Below, piece after piece: positions 23,855 to 32,029 of a stretch of 39,680 bases of DNA (positions within the stretch are counted from its first letter, which is position 1; every line of letters begins with the position of its first letter). The stretch spans positions 1-39,680 of the forward strand of contig JAILAA010000033.1 of the NCBI GenBank assembly GCA_024681875.1, in the 5' to 3' direction. Source of the stretch: Prevotella sp. Lineage in GTDB: Bacteria; Bacteroidota; Bacteroidia; Bacteroidales; Bacteroidaceae. The notes under the pieces were generated by a model that did not search any database, was not told the origin of the DNA, and saw only the letters and a program-made list of their open reading frames with translations. The translations under genes were made by a program, and so were the position numbers.

Positions 23855-26800
23855 TCAGAATGATGTGGGCAGTGCCGACTTGTTCAGGAATAAGGCGTTG
23901 ACATAGAAGTCGGCATTGTATTCATTATTCTCCGTGCTGCCGCTGTACATGTCTTGAATGGTGATATTGAAGTGACAAGGGATGAGCAACTCGATATCCG
24001 ACCAATGATGGCCGTCTGACCTGATGGTCAGATTGAACAGGCGCTTCTGTCCGTCAACGGCTGCGCCCTGTCTTATCCTGACGGTACGTTTCTTTTCTAT
24101 GGTGTTGTCGCTCCGGGTAACAAGGGCCTCTTCGGCCGTTACCTCGCTGCTCATGCTGACAGTACCTGTGAGGTACTCCACATCGTATGTTGTCAGCGCT
24201 GATCCTTGAACTTTTTTCTTCCACAGGCACTTGCCACTGATGGTGTAGCCGGAAACTTTATTATTGCTGCCATGAGCGGGAACAGTAAGTTGGAACTGGT
24301 CATTCTTCACTTTCAGTCGGCCTTTTATTATATTCGTGTCATCGTTGTCATAGAAGAAGCCAAAGAAAGGATCCTGTGGCGGATAGGCCTGTTCGCGCAG
24401 GATTCTCACCTCGGTGTCGATGAGCACGTCGCCCATGTCGTCGCTGCCCTCCTGCTCTTCATCGGTGATAATGGTGGTGGTGTCGTTGCGCTCCTCGTGC
24501 TGTTCCTCATGGCTGCGCCAGAACTCGTAGTGCACCTTCTCACCGGGGGGCGAGTAGTAGCGTCGGCCGTCGGGCGTCTCGTAGTACCAGCGTGTCTGCA
24601 GGGTGAGGTCGATGTCATCAGGGTCGGTGACGCCAATCTGGTTGAATGGCGCCACGAACTGCTCCTTCCAGTCTGCAACCGTATTGCGGTATGTCTTAAT
24701 CTGCTGTGTCTTGTTGTTCAGAATGCCTACCTGCATGCCAGTGACATAGCCTTTGCTCAACAGCTTCTCATCGGGTGTCTCATTGGGCCGCACGATGATG
24801 CCGCTGCCGTCGCGTGAGCGTCCTTTCACTTCTGGTGCGAAGATGGGCTGGTAGAGGGCGACAATGTCAATATAGCCAGTAGTAGTATAGGGGAAGCAGA
24901 GGGTGAGGTAAGCCGCGTATACATCGACCACGTGCTGGTTGTTCTTGCAGGGTGCCACGTAGTAGGGATCGGCTGTGTAATGCAGGCTGTCGCCCTCGGT
25001 GAATGAGAATTTTGAGAGCGATCCTAGGCTACTAAAGTCTTCTGATGGTACGGCAAAGAGTGTATAAGGCTTGATGAGCGCAGACGAGTCGCCCACGAAA
25101 TGGACGGTCTTAACGGTCAGCGGGTTCTGGTTTCCAAAGTCAGTGATGCGTACAACGGGATTGCCTGGCGAATGTGTCACGTCATGGATAATGGGGTCGG
25201 TGGTGTTGCGCCAGTTCTTCCCGAATTGGGCCTGCTGTTCGGCTATCTCCTTCATGTGGGTCTCACAGAAGCCCTTGAAGCAATCGTCGAACTGCGACTC
25301 GCTCAGCCCCCACACGTCCATCACCGACTTGGCAAAGCCCTTGTCGAAGGTGTAGCCCTCCATCATCTGGTTGGCGTCACGCTTACCCACATGGTCCAGC
25401 ATCCACTGTAGCAGGTCGCCCAGCATGTAGCCGCCTTCAGTGTTGGCGTCGATGGTGCCCATGCCGAAGCTGCCGGGATAGAAACTGTTCAGCGGATGCG
25501 CCAGTAACTCCTTGTGCTCGCGGCCGCTGAAGCCCGTCTTCATCATTGAGTCTTCCTCGGGGTCGTAGTCTATGTAGCCCTGTTTCCACAGCCAGTTGGC
25601 GTAGTGATGCTCCACCCACGAGCCCATGGCCTCGAAGTAGCGGCTGTCCTTCAGCAACGAGCACTTGACGTAGTCAGTCTGGTAAACGTGCATTGTCTCA
25701 TGTGCCAGCGTCACCATCATGCAATCGCTCTTGTGCGAGCGGACATACGACCGACCTGGTTTGACGTAGCTCTCATAGTTGAACACGACGTAGGGGTTCA
25801 CCATAGGCACTTTCACGCGGAAGGCCTCTTGGCCCAAGGCATCAACGCTGGGGCTGAGATAGACAGTGAACTGCTCCGACAGGGGTTTCATCTTCAGCTC
25901 GGTGCGAATGTAGCGCAGGGCCATCTTGATGCCCGTGATGATGTCCTGCACGCTCTGCGGTTTCAGCATCGGGTCTTTGGCCAGCTCCATCAGCCGATCA
26001 TCCTCGGCCATAGCAATGGTGAGGGCCTTGACGTAGTAGGTGTTGTGCTGCCTCAGCTCCTGCGGTGTCTCGAAGAGGCCAGCCCTGTGGTCGGGCCATC
26101 GCTCATACAGGACGTTGTATGCCTCACCCTCTGCTATTTTCACACGCTCCTCCAGCTCCTGCCGCTTCTTCAGGTATTCGCGGGTGCGGTCGCCGTACTC
26201 GGTCATACTGTAGCGGAAGCACACGTCGAAGCTGCCGAACTCGTCCTCTTCGTGGAAGAACACGCCGTCCTGTCCCTTCCAGTAGTTCCACGGCCAGATG
26301 CCGGCGTCGTAGAATTGTCGGAAGGCCGTGTTGAGCTTGGCGAAATGCGAGCCATAATAATAGACGGCAGCCAACACGACAATTACCTCGAAGACGCTGT
26401 TCTGGTTGGCGTCACACACAATGCTGCCATTCTCTATACGAGTATTCATAATCTGTCGCGAGCCGTCGGCACGGTGGCGGCAGACGCGAAGGTAGGGTGC
26501 CGCTTCCTCTGGGATGTCCAGTTCGTCGAGGTCGAAGCTGACGGTGTACTTGCCTGGGATGATACTGTCGTGGGGCAGACCGGCGCTGATGTCCCAGGCG
26601 GCCAGCAGCAGACCGATGCTGTCGCGTTGCAGTTCCTTGTCTGTCTGGTTCAACTGGCTCATGGGCACATCGTTGACGATCATACGCACATCCTCGTCGA
26701 AGGCTCCGGCCTCAGCACTGATGGTGATGCCCTTCCTCGGATGGATTTTGAAAGGACGGCTGTGGCCATGCTGTTCATAGGGCGTCTTGGGGTTGAAGGA

Positions 26801-26995
26801 GTTGAGCACGTCGTCGTCGATCTTGCTCAGGGCAGAGTGGCCTTCCACCTCTTCCGTCTCTTCCTCTTCGTCATCATCGTCATAATTCTTGTGCTTGCCA
26901 GGGCATGCCAAAAGTGCCATGATGGCCAGTGTGGTCAACGCCAATGCACCAGTATGGCATAGGGCGGAAATAATACTCTTTCGTGTCATAAGCAT
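23855..26995 (-). CDS. Large lipoprotein with gluzincin-type metalloprotease signature (paralog 1)
   Basis: 1046 residues, first gene of the unit. The lipobox MALLAC and the following PGKHKNYDDDDEEEE are almost identical in DNA to those of the paralog downstream, whereas the rest has diverged. The order of parts is the same: beta-rich N-domain (PFKIHPRKGITISAEAGAF), hydrophobic segment (VFEVIVVLAAVYYYGSHF), charged helix, then LAHETMHVYQ (HExxH at 432-436) and Glu455 in RYFEAMG, spacing x18. YYETPDGRRYYSPPGE is shared with the paralog. ATG 26995 is used; a second ATG two codons in is equally possible. The conserved spacing in both copies supports a real zinc site. Confidence 0.72.
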   Translation of the reverse strand: MLMTRKSIISALCHTGALALTTLAIMALLACPGKHKNYDDDDEEEETEEVEGHSALSKIDDDVLNSFNPKTPYEQHGHSRPFKIHPRKGITISAEAGAFDEDVRMIVNDVPMSQLNQTDKELQRDSIGLLLAAWDISAGLPHDSIIPGKYTVSFDLDELDIPEEAAPYLRVCRHRADGSRQIMNTRIENGSIVCDANQNSVFEVIVVLAAVYYYGSHFAKLNTAFRQFYDAGIWPWNYWKGQDGVFFHEEDEFGSFDVCFRYSMTEYGDRTREYLKKRQELEERVKIAEGEAYNVLYERWPDHRAGLFETPQELRQHNTYYVKALTIAMAEDDRLMELAKDPMLKPQSVQDIITGIKMALRYIRTELKMKPLSEQFTVYLSPSVDALGQEAFRVKVPMVNPYVVFNYESYVKPGRSYVRSHKSDCMMVTLAHETMHVYQTDYVKCSLLKDSRYFEAMGSWVEHHYANWLWKQGYIDYDPEEDSMMKTGFSGREHKELLAHPLNSFYPGSFGMGTIDANTEGGYMLGDLLQWMLDHVGKRDANQMMEGYTFDKGFAKSVMDVWGLSESQFDDCFKGFCETHMKEIAEQQAQFGKNWRNTTDPIIHDVTHSPGNPVVRITDFGNQNPLTVKTVHFVGDSSALIKPYTLFAVPSEDFSSLGSLSKFSFTEGDSLHYTADPYYVAPCKNNQHVVDVYAAYLTLCFPYTTTGYIDIVALYQPIFAPEVKGRSRDGSGIIVRPNETPDEKLLSKGYVTGMQVGILNNKTQQIKTYRNTVADWKEQFVAPFNQIGVTDPDDIDLTLQTRWYYETPDGRRYYSPPGEKVHYEFWRSHEEQHEERNDTTTIITDEEQEGSDDMGDVLIDTEVRILREQAYPPQDPFFGFFYDNDDTNIIKGRLKVKNDQFQLTVPAHGSNNKVSGYTISGKCLWKKKVQGSALTTYDVEYLTGTVSMSSEVTAEEALVTRSDNTIEKKRTVRIRQGAAVDGQKRLFNLTIRSDGHHWSDIELLIPCHFNITIQDMYSGSTENNEYNADFYVNALFLNKSALPTSF

Positions 26996-27015
26996 CGGTC
27001 GTAGTAATTTGCCTA

Positions 27016-27047
27016 CAAAGATAATTAAATCTGAAGATTCTTACAAA
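27016..27047 (-). promoter_or_regulatory. Promoter of the paralogous lipoprotein unit (TTTG / TATCTTTG)
   Basis: On the minus strand TATCTTTG spans 27023-27016 and TTTG spans 27047-27044, with exactly 20 nt between them. The leader to the ATG at 26995 is about 15 nt. Confidence 0.75.
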
Positions 27048-27051
27048 ATTA

Positions 27052-27083
27052 TTTGGGAAAATGTGTGGAAACAAGTAAATTTG
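27052..27083 (+). promoter_or_regulatory. Promoter of the GH43-like gene (TTTG / TAAATTTG)
   Basis: TTTG at 27052-27055 and TAAATTTG at 27076-27083 are separated by exactly 20 nt. Its -33 box is only 4 bases from that of the divergent promoter. Confidence 0.75.
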
Positions 27084-27106
27084 TACCCAAAATTAAAAAT
27101 ATCATT

Positions 27107-28306
27107 ATGCTAAACCGTTTCAACCTTTGTCTGCTGGCCGTGGCCTTCACGTCATCGTTAGCGTTGTCTGCGCAGAATCCCGTGAAGGGCACCTACGGCT
27201 ACCTGTACTGCCACATGAGCGACCGCGGCGAATATACTGCCTACGCATTGAGCCGCGACGGCTATCATTACGAGGACTTGCTGGGTGGCGATGCCGTCAT
27301 CAACCCGAAGGAGCACGCCCGCATAGAAGGCGGTCAGCGCGATGCCTACGTCTGTCGCTCGTGGGACGGCAAGGGCTTCGTGATGGTCACTACCGACATG
27401 TGCGTAGCGAAGAGCCACAAATGGGACAACTACGGCATCGACCTGATGAAGAGCGACGACCTCATCCACTGGACAAGCGTCACTTTCGACTATAGAAAGG
27501 GGCTGGAAATATTCTACCCCAGCCAGCCCCAGCAGACTCTCCCCCAGCAGACCCACCACCAACCCCTCCCTGTAGGGAGGGGAGGAGATACCTCTGAGGC
27601 AGAGAGTGCTGAGGATAATTCAGGCGTGCAAGCAAATTGCACCCCTCCCTACAAGGGAGGGGCTGGGGGAGAGTCTTCTGTCTACAACGACTGGAGCACT
27701 ATCAACCGCGTATGGGCACCGCAGATATTCTGGGATCCCAGCTACGTGTGGCCTGACGGCGACAAGGGCGGCTACTTCATCTACTACTCTATGTGGAACA
27801 GTGCCGAAGAGCCGTACGATCGCATGTACTACAGCTATGCCGACAAGTCGTTTACGAAGCTGACACAGCCCACATTGCTCTTCGATTGGGGCTATGCCAC
27901 CATCGATGCAGACATCAACCTGCTCGACGACGGTCTCTACCACATGCTCATCAAGAAGGAGGGCGGACATCCCGGCATCTACACTGCTACCAGCGAGCAC
28001 CTCAGCTATGGCTGGGGCGAGCCCGTGGAGGACGACTACGTCAGCTTTGAAGGCAACAAGAAATGCGAGGGCAGCAGTGCCTTCCAGCTCATCGGCGACA
28101 AGACGTGGCGTGTGGCCTACATCCAGTATAGCGACCGCCCGAAGCACTATCGCATCTGCAAGGCCGACGAGCACCTGCGCAACTTCCATGACCCTGTCGA
28201 CATCGAGGGCGTCACCGGTCCGCAGCACGGCTCTTTCCTCCGCTTGACGAAGAAGGAATACAAGCGGCTGAAGAAATGGTATTCACAGGCTGAACACTCC
28301 AAGTAA
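27107..28306 (+). CDS. Secreted GH43-like (clan F) five-bladed propeller glycosidase
   Basis: 399 residues with a signal peptide (MLNRFNLCLLAVAFTSSLALSAQ). Propeller motifs are visible: YGYLYCHMSDRGEYTAYALS, DAYVCRSWDGKGFVMVTTD, SDDLIHWTSV, RVWAPQIFWDPSYVWPD, ATIDADINLLDDGLYHMLIKKE and CEGSSAFQLIGDKTW. They fit GH43-type arabinosidase/xylosidase relatives, though assignment to a subfamily, or to active residues, is uncertain because Asp and Glu contexts differ from the classic ones. Residues 142-192 (QQTLPQQTHHQPLP...PPYKGGAGGES) are a translated palindromic element lodged between two propeller strands. recX starts 13 bases downstream and may share the transcript. Confidence 0.75.
   Translation: MLNRFNLCLLAVAFTSSLALSAQNPVKGTYGYLYCHMSDRGEYTAYALSRDGYHYEDLLGGDAVINPKEHARIEGGQRDAYVCRSWDGKGFVMVTTDMCVAKSHKWDNYGIDLMKSDDLIHWTSVTFDYRKGLEIFYPSQPQQTLPQQTHHQPLPVGRGGDTSEAESAEDNSGVQANCTPPYKGGAGGESSVYNDWSTINRVWAPQIFWDPSYVWPDGDKGGYFIYYSMWNSAEEPYDRMYYSYADKSFTKLTQPTLLFDWGYATIDADINLLDDGLYHMLIKKEGGHPGIYTATSEHLSYGWGEPVEDDYVSFEGNKKCEGSSAFQLIGDKTWRVAYIQYSDRPKHYRICKADEHLRNFHDPVDIEGVTGPQHGSFLRLTKKEYKRLKKWYSQAEHSK
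27530..27680. repeat. Translated palindromic element in the GH43-like gene
   Basis: Right arm 27641-27680 is complementary to left arm 27530-27581, apart from a 15-base in-frame insertion (CAGACCCACCACCAA) in the left arm. The inner arms contain CCTCCCTGTAGGGAGG. Layout, inner core and reading frame (PLPVxRG...PPxxGGAGG) match the element at 19435-19573 in another gene. Confidence 0.9.
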
Positions 28307-28319
28307 TTCGTAATCAGGC

Positions 28320-28808
28320 ATGGAGACAAAGAAGCCAATGACCGCTCAGCAAGCGTTTACCAAGCTGTCTGCCCTGTGCGCCCGCAGCGAGCACTGCCAG
28401 CAGGACATGCTAGAGAAGATGCGGCAATGGGGTGTCGACACCGAGGCCCAGGCCGAGGTCATGCAACGCCTGGTTAGCGAGAGATATGTTGACGACAGCC
28501 GTTTCGCTCATGCCTTTGTGACCGACAAGGTGCGCTACAACAAGTGGGGACGGCGCAAGGTGGAGCAGGCGCTATGGGCAAAACGCATTGACAAGGACAT
28601 CGCCACAGAAGCACTCGATGCCGTCAGCGACGAAGAGTACCTTTCCGTCCTGCGTCCTCTGCTGAAGCAGAAGCGAAAGAGCACAAAGGCACAGAGCGAA
28701 TACGAGATGACCATGAAGCTTATCAAGTATGCCCTCAGTCGCGGCTTTACCATGGACATCATCAAGCAGTGCATCGACGTTGACGATGAGGACGAGTTTC
28801 TGGACTAA
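28320..28808 (+). CDS. recX: Regulatory protein RecX
   Basis: 162 residues, all helical, with three RecX repeats. AFTKLSALCARSEHCQQDMLEKM opens the first; RLVSERYVDDSRFAHAFVTDK and YNKWGRRKVEQALWAKRID are the most typical motifs. RecX binds RecA filaments and limits their extension. Length is in the usual range (150-170). It overlaps the comF gene by 23 bases. No promoter of its own is seen, so it may be read from the GH43-like promoter at 27052. Confidence 0.92.
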   Translation: METKKPMTAQQAFTKLSALCARSEHCQQDMLEKMRQWGVDTEAQAEVMQRLVSERYVDDSRFAHAFVTDKVRYNKWGRRKVEQALWAKRIDKDIATEALDAVSDEEYLSVLRPLLKQKRKSTKAQSEYEMTMKLIKYALSRGFTMDIIKQCIDVDDEDEFLD

Positions 28809-29484
28809 GCTACTTGATGTCATCTCGCCACGCCCATGCGTCATCTGCGGCGAGCGCCTCTCAGCCAACGAGCGGGTGATTTGCGGCGCCTGCCACTTGC
28901 ATCTGCCGCTGACGCACTATGAGCAACAACCATTCGACAATCCCATGGCACGCCTCTTCTGGGGTCAGTTTCCCGTGGAGCGTGCTGCAGCTCTGTTCTT
29001 CTACGAGGCCCAAGCGCCCGTTAGCCGAATCATCTACGACTTCAAATATCACAACAGGCCCGAGGTGGCCCAGAACATGGGCATCATCACAGCACGCCAG
29101 TTTGCCGCAGAAGGTTTCTTCGATGGCATCGATGCCCTCGTGCCCATGCCCATCACATGGCGCCGTCGCTGGCACAGAGGCTATAACCAAAGCCACGAGA
29201 TTGCCCGTGGCATCAGCGAGGCCACCCGCATTCCTATATATAACAATGTGGTGAAACGCGTCCGCTTCAAGAAAAGTCAGACAAAGCAGCACGCCTGGGA
29301 GCGCCTGCGCAACGTCGACGATGCTTTCCGCCTTGTCCGTCCAGAGAAAATCAGCGGACTGCATCTGCTGCTTATCGACGACATCGTCACCACAGGCGCC
29401 ACCGTCAACGCATGTGCCCGCGAGATAGCTAAGGCCAATAACGTGCGCATCAGCATCCTTTCGTTAGGATTGACCAAGAGTTAG
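28786..29484 (+). CDS. comF: ComF-family phosphoribosyltransferase-like protein
   Basis: 232 residues from the ATG at 28786, which lies inside the recX end. A zinc-finger-like N-terminus (CVICGERL, then CGACH) is followed by a PRTase fold: FKYHNRPEVAQNMG, LVPMPITWRRRWHRGYNQS and the PRPP-binding loop LLLIDDIVTTGATVNAC. ComF proteins act in DNA uptake or processing; their exact reaction is unclear. The 23-base overlap suggests coupling with recX. A 12-base inverted repeat starts at its stop codon. Confidence 0.92.
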   Translation: MRTSFWTKLLDVISPRPCVICGERLSANERVICGACHLHLPLTHYEQQPFDNPMARLFWGQFPVERAAALFFYEAQAPVSRIIYDFKYHNRPEVAQNMGIITARQFAAEGFFDGIDALVPMPITWRRRWHRGYNQSHEIARGISEATRIPIYNNVVKRVRFKKSQTKQHAWERLRNVDDAFRLVRPEKISGLHLLLIDDIVTTGATVNACAREIAKANNVRISILSLGLTKS

Positions 29485-29546
29485 GAGTTAAAAAAAAATA
29501 ACGCTGGGGCAAAAACTCCTAACTCACAACTCCTAACTCCCAACTC
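29478..29546. repeat. AACTCCTAACTC repeat cluster with inverted copy
   Basis: GAGTTAGGAGTT (29478-29489) is an exact inverse of AACTCCTAACTC (29514-29525). Further direct copies (ACAACTCCTAACTCCCAACTC) run to 29546. The cluster ends just before the pyrE promoter; the hairpin could also end the comF transcript. A second cluster sits at 32659-32692. Confidence 0.75.
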
Positions 29547-29551
29547 TTTTG

Positions 29552-29559
29552 TACCTTTG
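29552..29559 (+). promoter_or_regulatory. -7 element of pyrE (TACCTTTG)
   Basis: TACCTTTGCAGCGTC matches TAnnTTTG. No TTG is found about 20 bases upstream, where the AACTCC repeat lies instead. The leader is about 15 nt. Confidence 0.6.
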
Positions 29560-29578
29560 CAGCGTCATTTTTTCATAT

Positions 29579-30223
29579 ATGGAAACAACAAAGAAATTAT
29601 TTGCACAAAAGCTGCTTGAGGTGAAAGCCGTCAAGCTGCAACCTACTGAGCCGTTCACCTGGGCCAGCGGATGGAAATCTCCCATCTACACCGACAACCG
29701 CAAGACACTCAGTTTTCCCCGCCTGCGTTCCTTCGTCAAGCTGGAGCTCTGTCACCTCATCCAGGAGCATTTCCCCGAGGCCGAGGCCGTGGCAGGCGTC
29801 GCTACGGGAGCCATTGCACAAGGAGCTTTGGTGGCCGAAGAGCTGGGCCTGCCTTACGCCTATGTGCGACCGAAGCCGAAGGACCACGGCATGGGTAATC
29901 AGGTAGAGGGCGAACTTCCTAAGGGTGCCAAGGTAGTGGTTGTAGAAGACCTAATCAGCACAGGCGGCTCCAGCCTGAAAGCCGTTGAGGCCCTGCGCCA
30001 GTACGGCGTAGAGGTCATCGGTATGGTGGCGTCCTTCACCTATGGTTTCCCCGTGGCCGAAGAGGCATTCCGTAATGCCGGCGTAACGCTCTACACCCTC
30101 AGCGACTACGAACATATTGTCAGCGAGGCAGCCAAGACTGGCTATATCAAGGATGAGGAGCAGCCCATCCTGGCCGAATGGAGAAAGAATCCTGCAGAAT
30201 GGGAAGGAGGTAAACATGAGTAA
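29579..30223 (+). CDS. pyrE: Orotate phosphoribosyltransferase
   Basis: 214 residues. It converts orotate and PRPP to OMP in pyrimidine synthesis. Motifs: LQPTEPFTWASGWKSPIYTDNR (substrate end), GVATGAIAQGALVAEELGLPYAYVRPKPKDHG and the PRPP loop VVVVEDLISTGGSSLKAV. Length is normal for bacterial OPRTases. It is followed by an SRPBCC gene overlapping its last 8 bases, then argH, forming a likely operon read from the promoter at 29552. Confidence 0.96.
   Translation: METTKKLFAQKLLEVKAVKLQPTEPFTWASGWKSPIYTDNRKTLSFPRLRSFVKLELCHLIQEHFPEAEAVAGVATGAIAQGALVAEELGLPYAYVRPKPKDHGMGNQVEGELPKGAKVVVVEDLISTGGSSLKAVEALRQYGVEVIGMVASFTYGFPVAEEAFRNAGVTLYTLSDYEHIVSEAAKTGYIKDEEQPILAEWRKNPAEWEGGKHE
30204..30210 (+). 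promoter_or_regulatory. Strong Shine-Dalgarno sequence inside the pyrE end
   Basis: AAGGAGG lies 5 bases before the ATG at 30216, inside the last pyrE codons. Most genes in the window lack such a site, as is usual in Bacteroidota. Confidence 0.55.
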
Positions 30224-30629
30224 ATTTGAAAGCAGTATCAAGACGATTCCCTATCCGCAGGAGAGCGTCTATAGAAACATCAGTGACCTGAGCAATCTGG
30301 AGCGCGTACGCGACCGCGTGCCCTCCGACAAGATTCAGGACTTCAGCTTCGACACCGACACGGTCAGCATCAGCGTGCCGCCCGTAGGACAGATCACCAT
30401 GCGCATCATAGAGCGTGAAGAGCCGAAGTGCGTAAAGTTCGAGTCAGAAAACAGCCCCATGCCCTTCAACCTTTGGATACAGGTGCTGCCCATCGACGAG
30501 CAGACCTCGAAGATGAAGGTAACGGTGAAGGCCGACATCCCATTCATGCTGAAAGGCATGGTGGCCGGTCCCCTGCAGGACGGCGTAGAGAAAGTAGCCG
30601 AAGCCCTGGCGCAGATTCCTTATGAATAA
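30216..30629 (+). CDS. SRPBCC (START-like) superfamily protein
   Basis: 137 residues, cytoplasmic. The start SSIKTIPYPQESVYRNISDLSNLERVRDRVP and the strands ITMRIIEREEPKCVKFESE, LWIQVLPIDEQTSKMKVTVKAD fit the SRPBCC helix-grip fold, closed by the C-terminal helix (LQDGVEKVAEALAQIPYE). These proteins bind hydrophobic ligands; no specific ligand can be named. The gene overlaps pyrE by 8 bases and is followed 44 bases later by argH. Confidence 0.8.
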   Translation: MSKFESSIKTIPYPQESVYRNISDLSNLERVRDRVPSDKIQDFSFDTDTVSISVPPVGQITMRIIEREEPKCVKFESENSPMPFNLWIQVLPIDEQTSKMKVTVKADIPFMLKGMVAGPLQDGVEKVAEALAQIPYE

Positions 30630-30649
30630 CGTGATAACGTTATAACGAG
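30626..30649 (+). repeat. Three 8-bp direct repeats (ATAACGnn) at the SRPBCC stop
   Basis: ATAACG occurs at 30626, 30634 and 30642, exactly 8 bases apart, spanning the TAA stop and the gap before argH. The last two also form the short palindrome ATAACGTTAT. Confidence 0.6.
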
Positions 30650-30673
30650 AAACTCTAAACGAGACCACGAAAA

Positions 30674-32020
30674 ATGGCAAACATGAAGCTTTGGGAAAAA
30701 GATTTTGAGATAAACGCTGAGATTGAGCGCTTCACCGTAGGCCGCGACCGCGAGATGGACCTCTATCTGGCGCCCTACGACGTGCTGGGCTCTATGGCGC
30801 ACATCACCATGTTGGAAAGCATCGGACTGATTGGTAAGGACGAGCTGCCCGTGCTCTTGAAGGAGCTGCGTGCCATCTATGAGCAGGCTGTGAAGGGTGA
30901 GTTCGTCATTGAGGAAGGCATCGAGGACGTGCACTCGCAGGTGGAGCTGATGTTGACGCGCAAGCTGGGCGACATAGGCAAGAAGATTCACTCGGGGCGC
31001 TCGCGCAACGACCAGGTGCTGGTAGACCTGAAGCTCTTCACCCGTGCAAAGTTGAAAGAGGTGGCCGAGAGCACCAAGGAGCTGTTTGACGAGCTCATCC
31101 AGAAGAGCAACCAGTATAAGGACGTGCTCATGCCGGGCTATACCCACCTGCAGGTGGCCATGCCCTCGAGCTTCGGCCTGTGGTTTGGAGCATACGCCGA
31201 GTCACTTACCGACGACATGCTCTTCCTCCTGGCTGCCTACCGCACCGCCAACCGCAACCCGCTGGGCTCGGCTGCCGGCTACGGCTCTTCCTTCCCGCTC
31301 AATCGTCAGATGACCACCGACCTGTTGGGCTTCGACACGATGGACTACAATGTGGTCTACGCCCAGATGGGCCGTGGCAAGATGGAGCTGGGCGTCGCCT
31401 TTGCCATCGCTTCTATTGCAGGCACGCTGGCCAAGCTGGCCTTCGACGCCTGCCTGTTCAACTCGCAGAACTTCGGCTTTGTCAAGTTGCCGAAGGAGTG
31501 CACCACAGGCAGCAGCATTATGCCGCACAAGAAGAATCCCGACGTCTTCGAACTCATCCGTGCCAAGAGTAACAAGCTGCAGGCCCTGCCACAGCAGATC
31601 ACGCTCATCAAGAACAACCTGCCCGTGGGCTATTTCCGCGACCTGCAGATTATCAAGGAAGTCTTCCTGCCTGCCTTCGACGAGCTCCTCGACTGCTTGC
31701 GCATGACAGCCTATATCATCAACAAGATTGAGGTGAACGAACATATCCTCGATGACCCGCGCTACGACCCGATGTTCTCCGTCGAGGAGGTCAACCGCCT
31801 CGCATCTGAAGGAATGCCCTTCCGCGACGCCTACAAGAAAGTGGGCCTCGACATCGAGGCAGGCAAGTTTACGCCCAACAAAGACATCCACCATACCCAT
31901 GAGGGCAGCATTGGCAACCTCTGCAACGACCGCATTGAGGCGCTGATGGCCAGCCACATGCAACAATTTGGCTTCGAGCGCGTGACAGAGGCAGAGCAAT
32001 CACTCCTCGCCATAAAATGA
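30674..32020 (+). CDS. argH: Argininosuccinate lyase
   Basis: 448 residues. It splits argininosuccinate into arginine and fumarate. Family motifs: VHSQVELMLTRKLGDIGKKIHSGRSRNDQV, MPGYTHLQVAMPSSFGLW, the flexible loop TGSSIMPHKKNPDVFELIR (catalytic Ser) and NNLPVGYFRDLQ. Length is about normal. It is 44 bases after the SRPBCC gene and 9 before the lipoprotein gene. No argG is seen in the window. Confidence 0.96.
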   Translation: MANMKLWEKDFEINAEIERFTVGRDREMDLYLAPYDVLGSMAHITMLESIGLIGKDELPVLLKELRAIYEQAVKGEFVIEEGIEDVHSQVELMLTRKLGDIGKKIHSGRSRNDQVLVDLKLFTRAKLKEVAESTKELFDELIQKSNQYKDVLMPGYTHLQVAMPSSFGLWFGAYAESLTDDMLFLLAAYRTANRNPLGSAAGYGSSFPLNRQMTTDLLGFDTMDYNVVYAQMGRGKMELGVAFAIASIAGTLAKLAFDACLFNSQNFGFVKLPKECTTGSSIMPHKKNPDVFELIRAKSNKLQALPQQITLIKNNLPVGYFRDLQIIKEVFLPAFDELLDCLRMTAYIINKIEVNEHILDDPRYDPMFSVEEVNRLASEGMPFRDAYKKVGLDIEAGKFTPNKDIHHTHEGSIGNLCNDRIEALMASHMQQFGFERVTEAEQSLLAIK

Positions 32021-32029
32021 CATGGAGGA

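Noticed and set aside
25604..26962. A 452-codon plus-strand frame opposite the first lipoprotein paralog, and a similar 365-codon frame at 8829-9926
   Set aside because: Both mirror genes with lipoboxes and conserved motifs. The antisense translations are Val/His/Leu-rich and show no recognisable fold.
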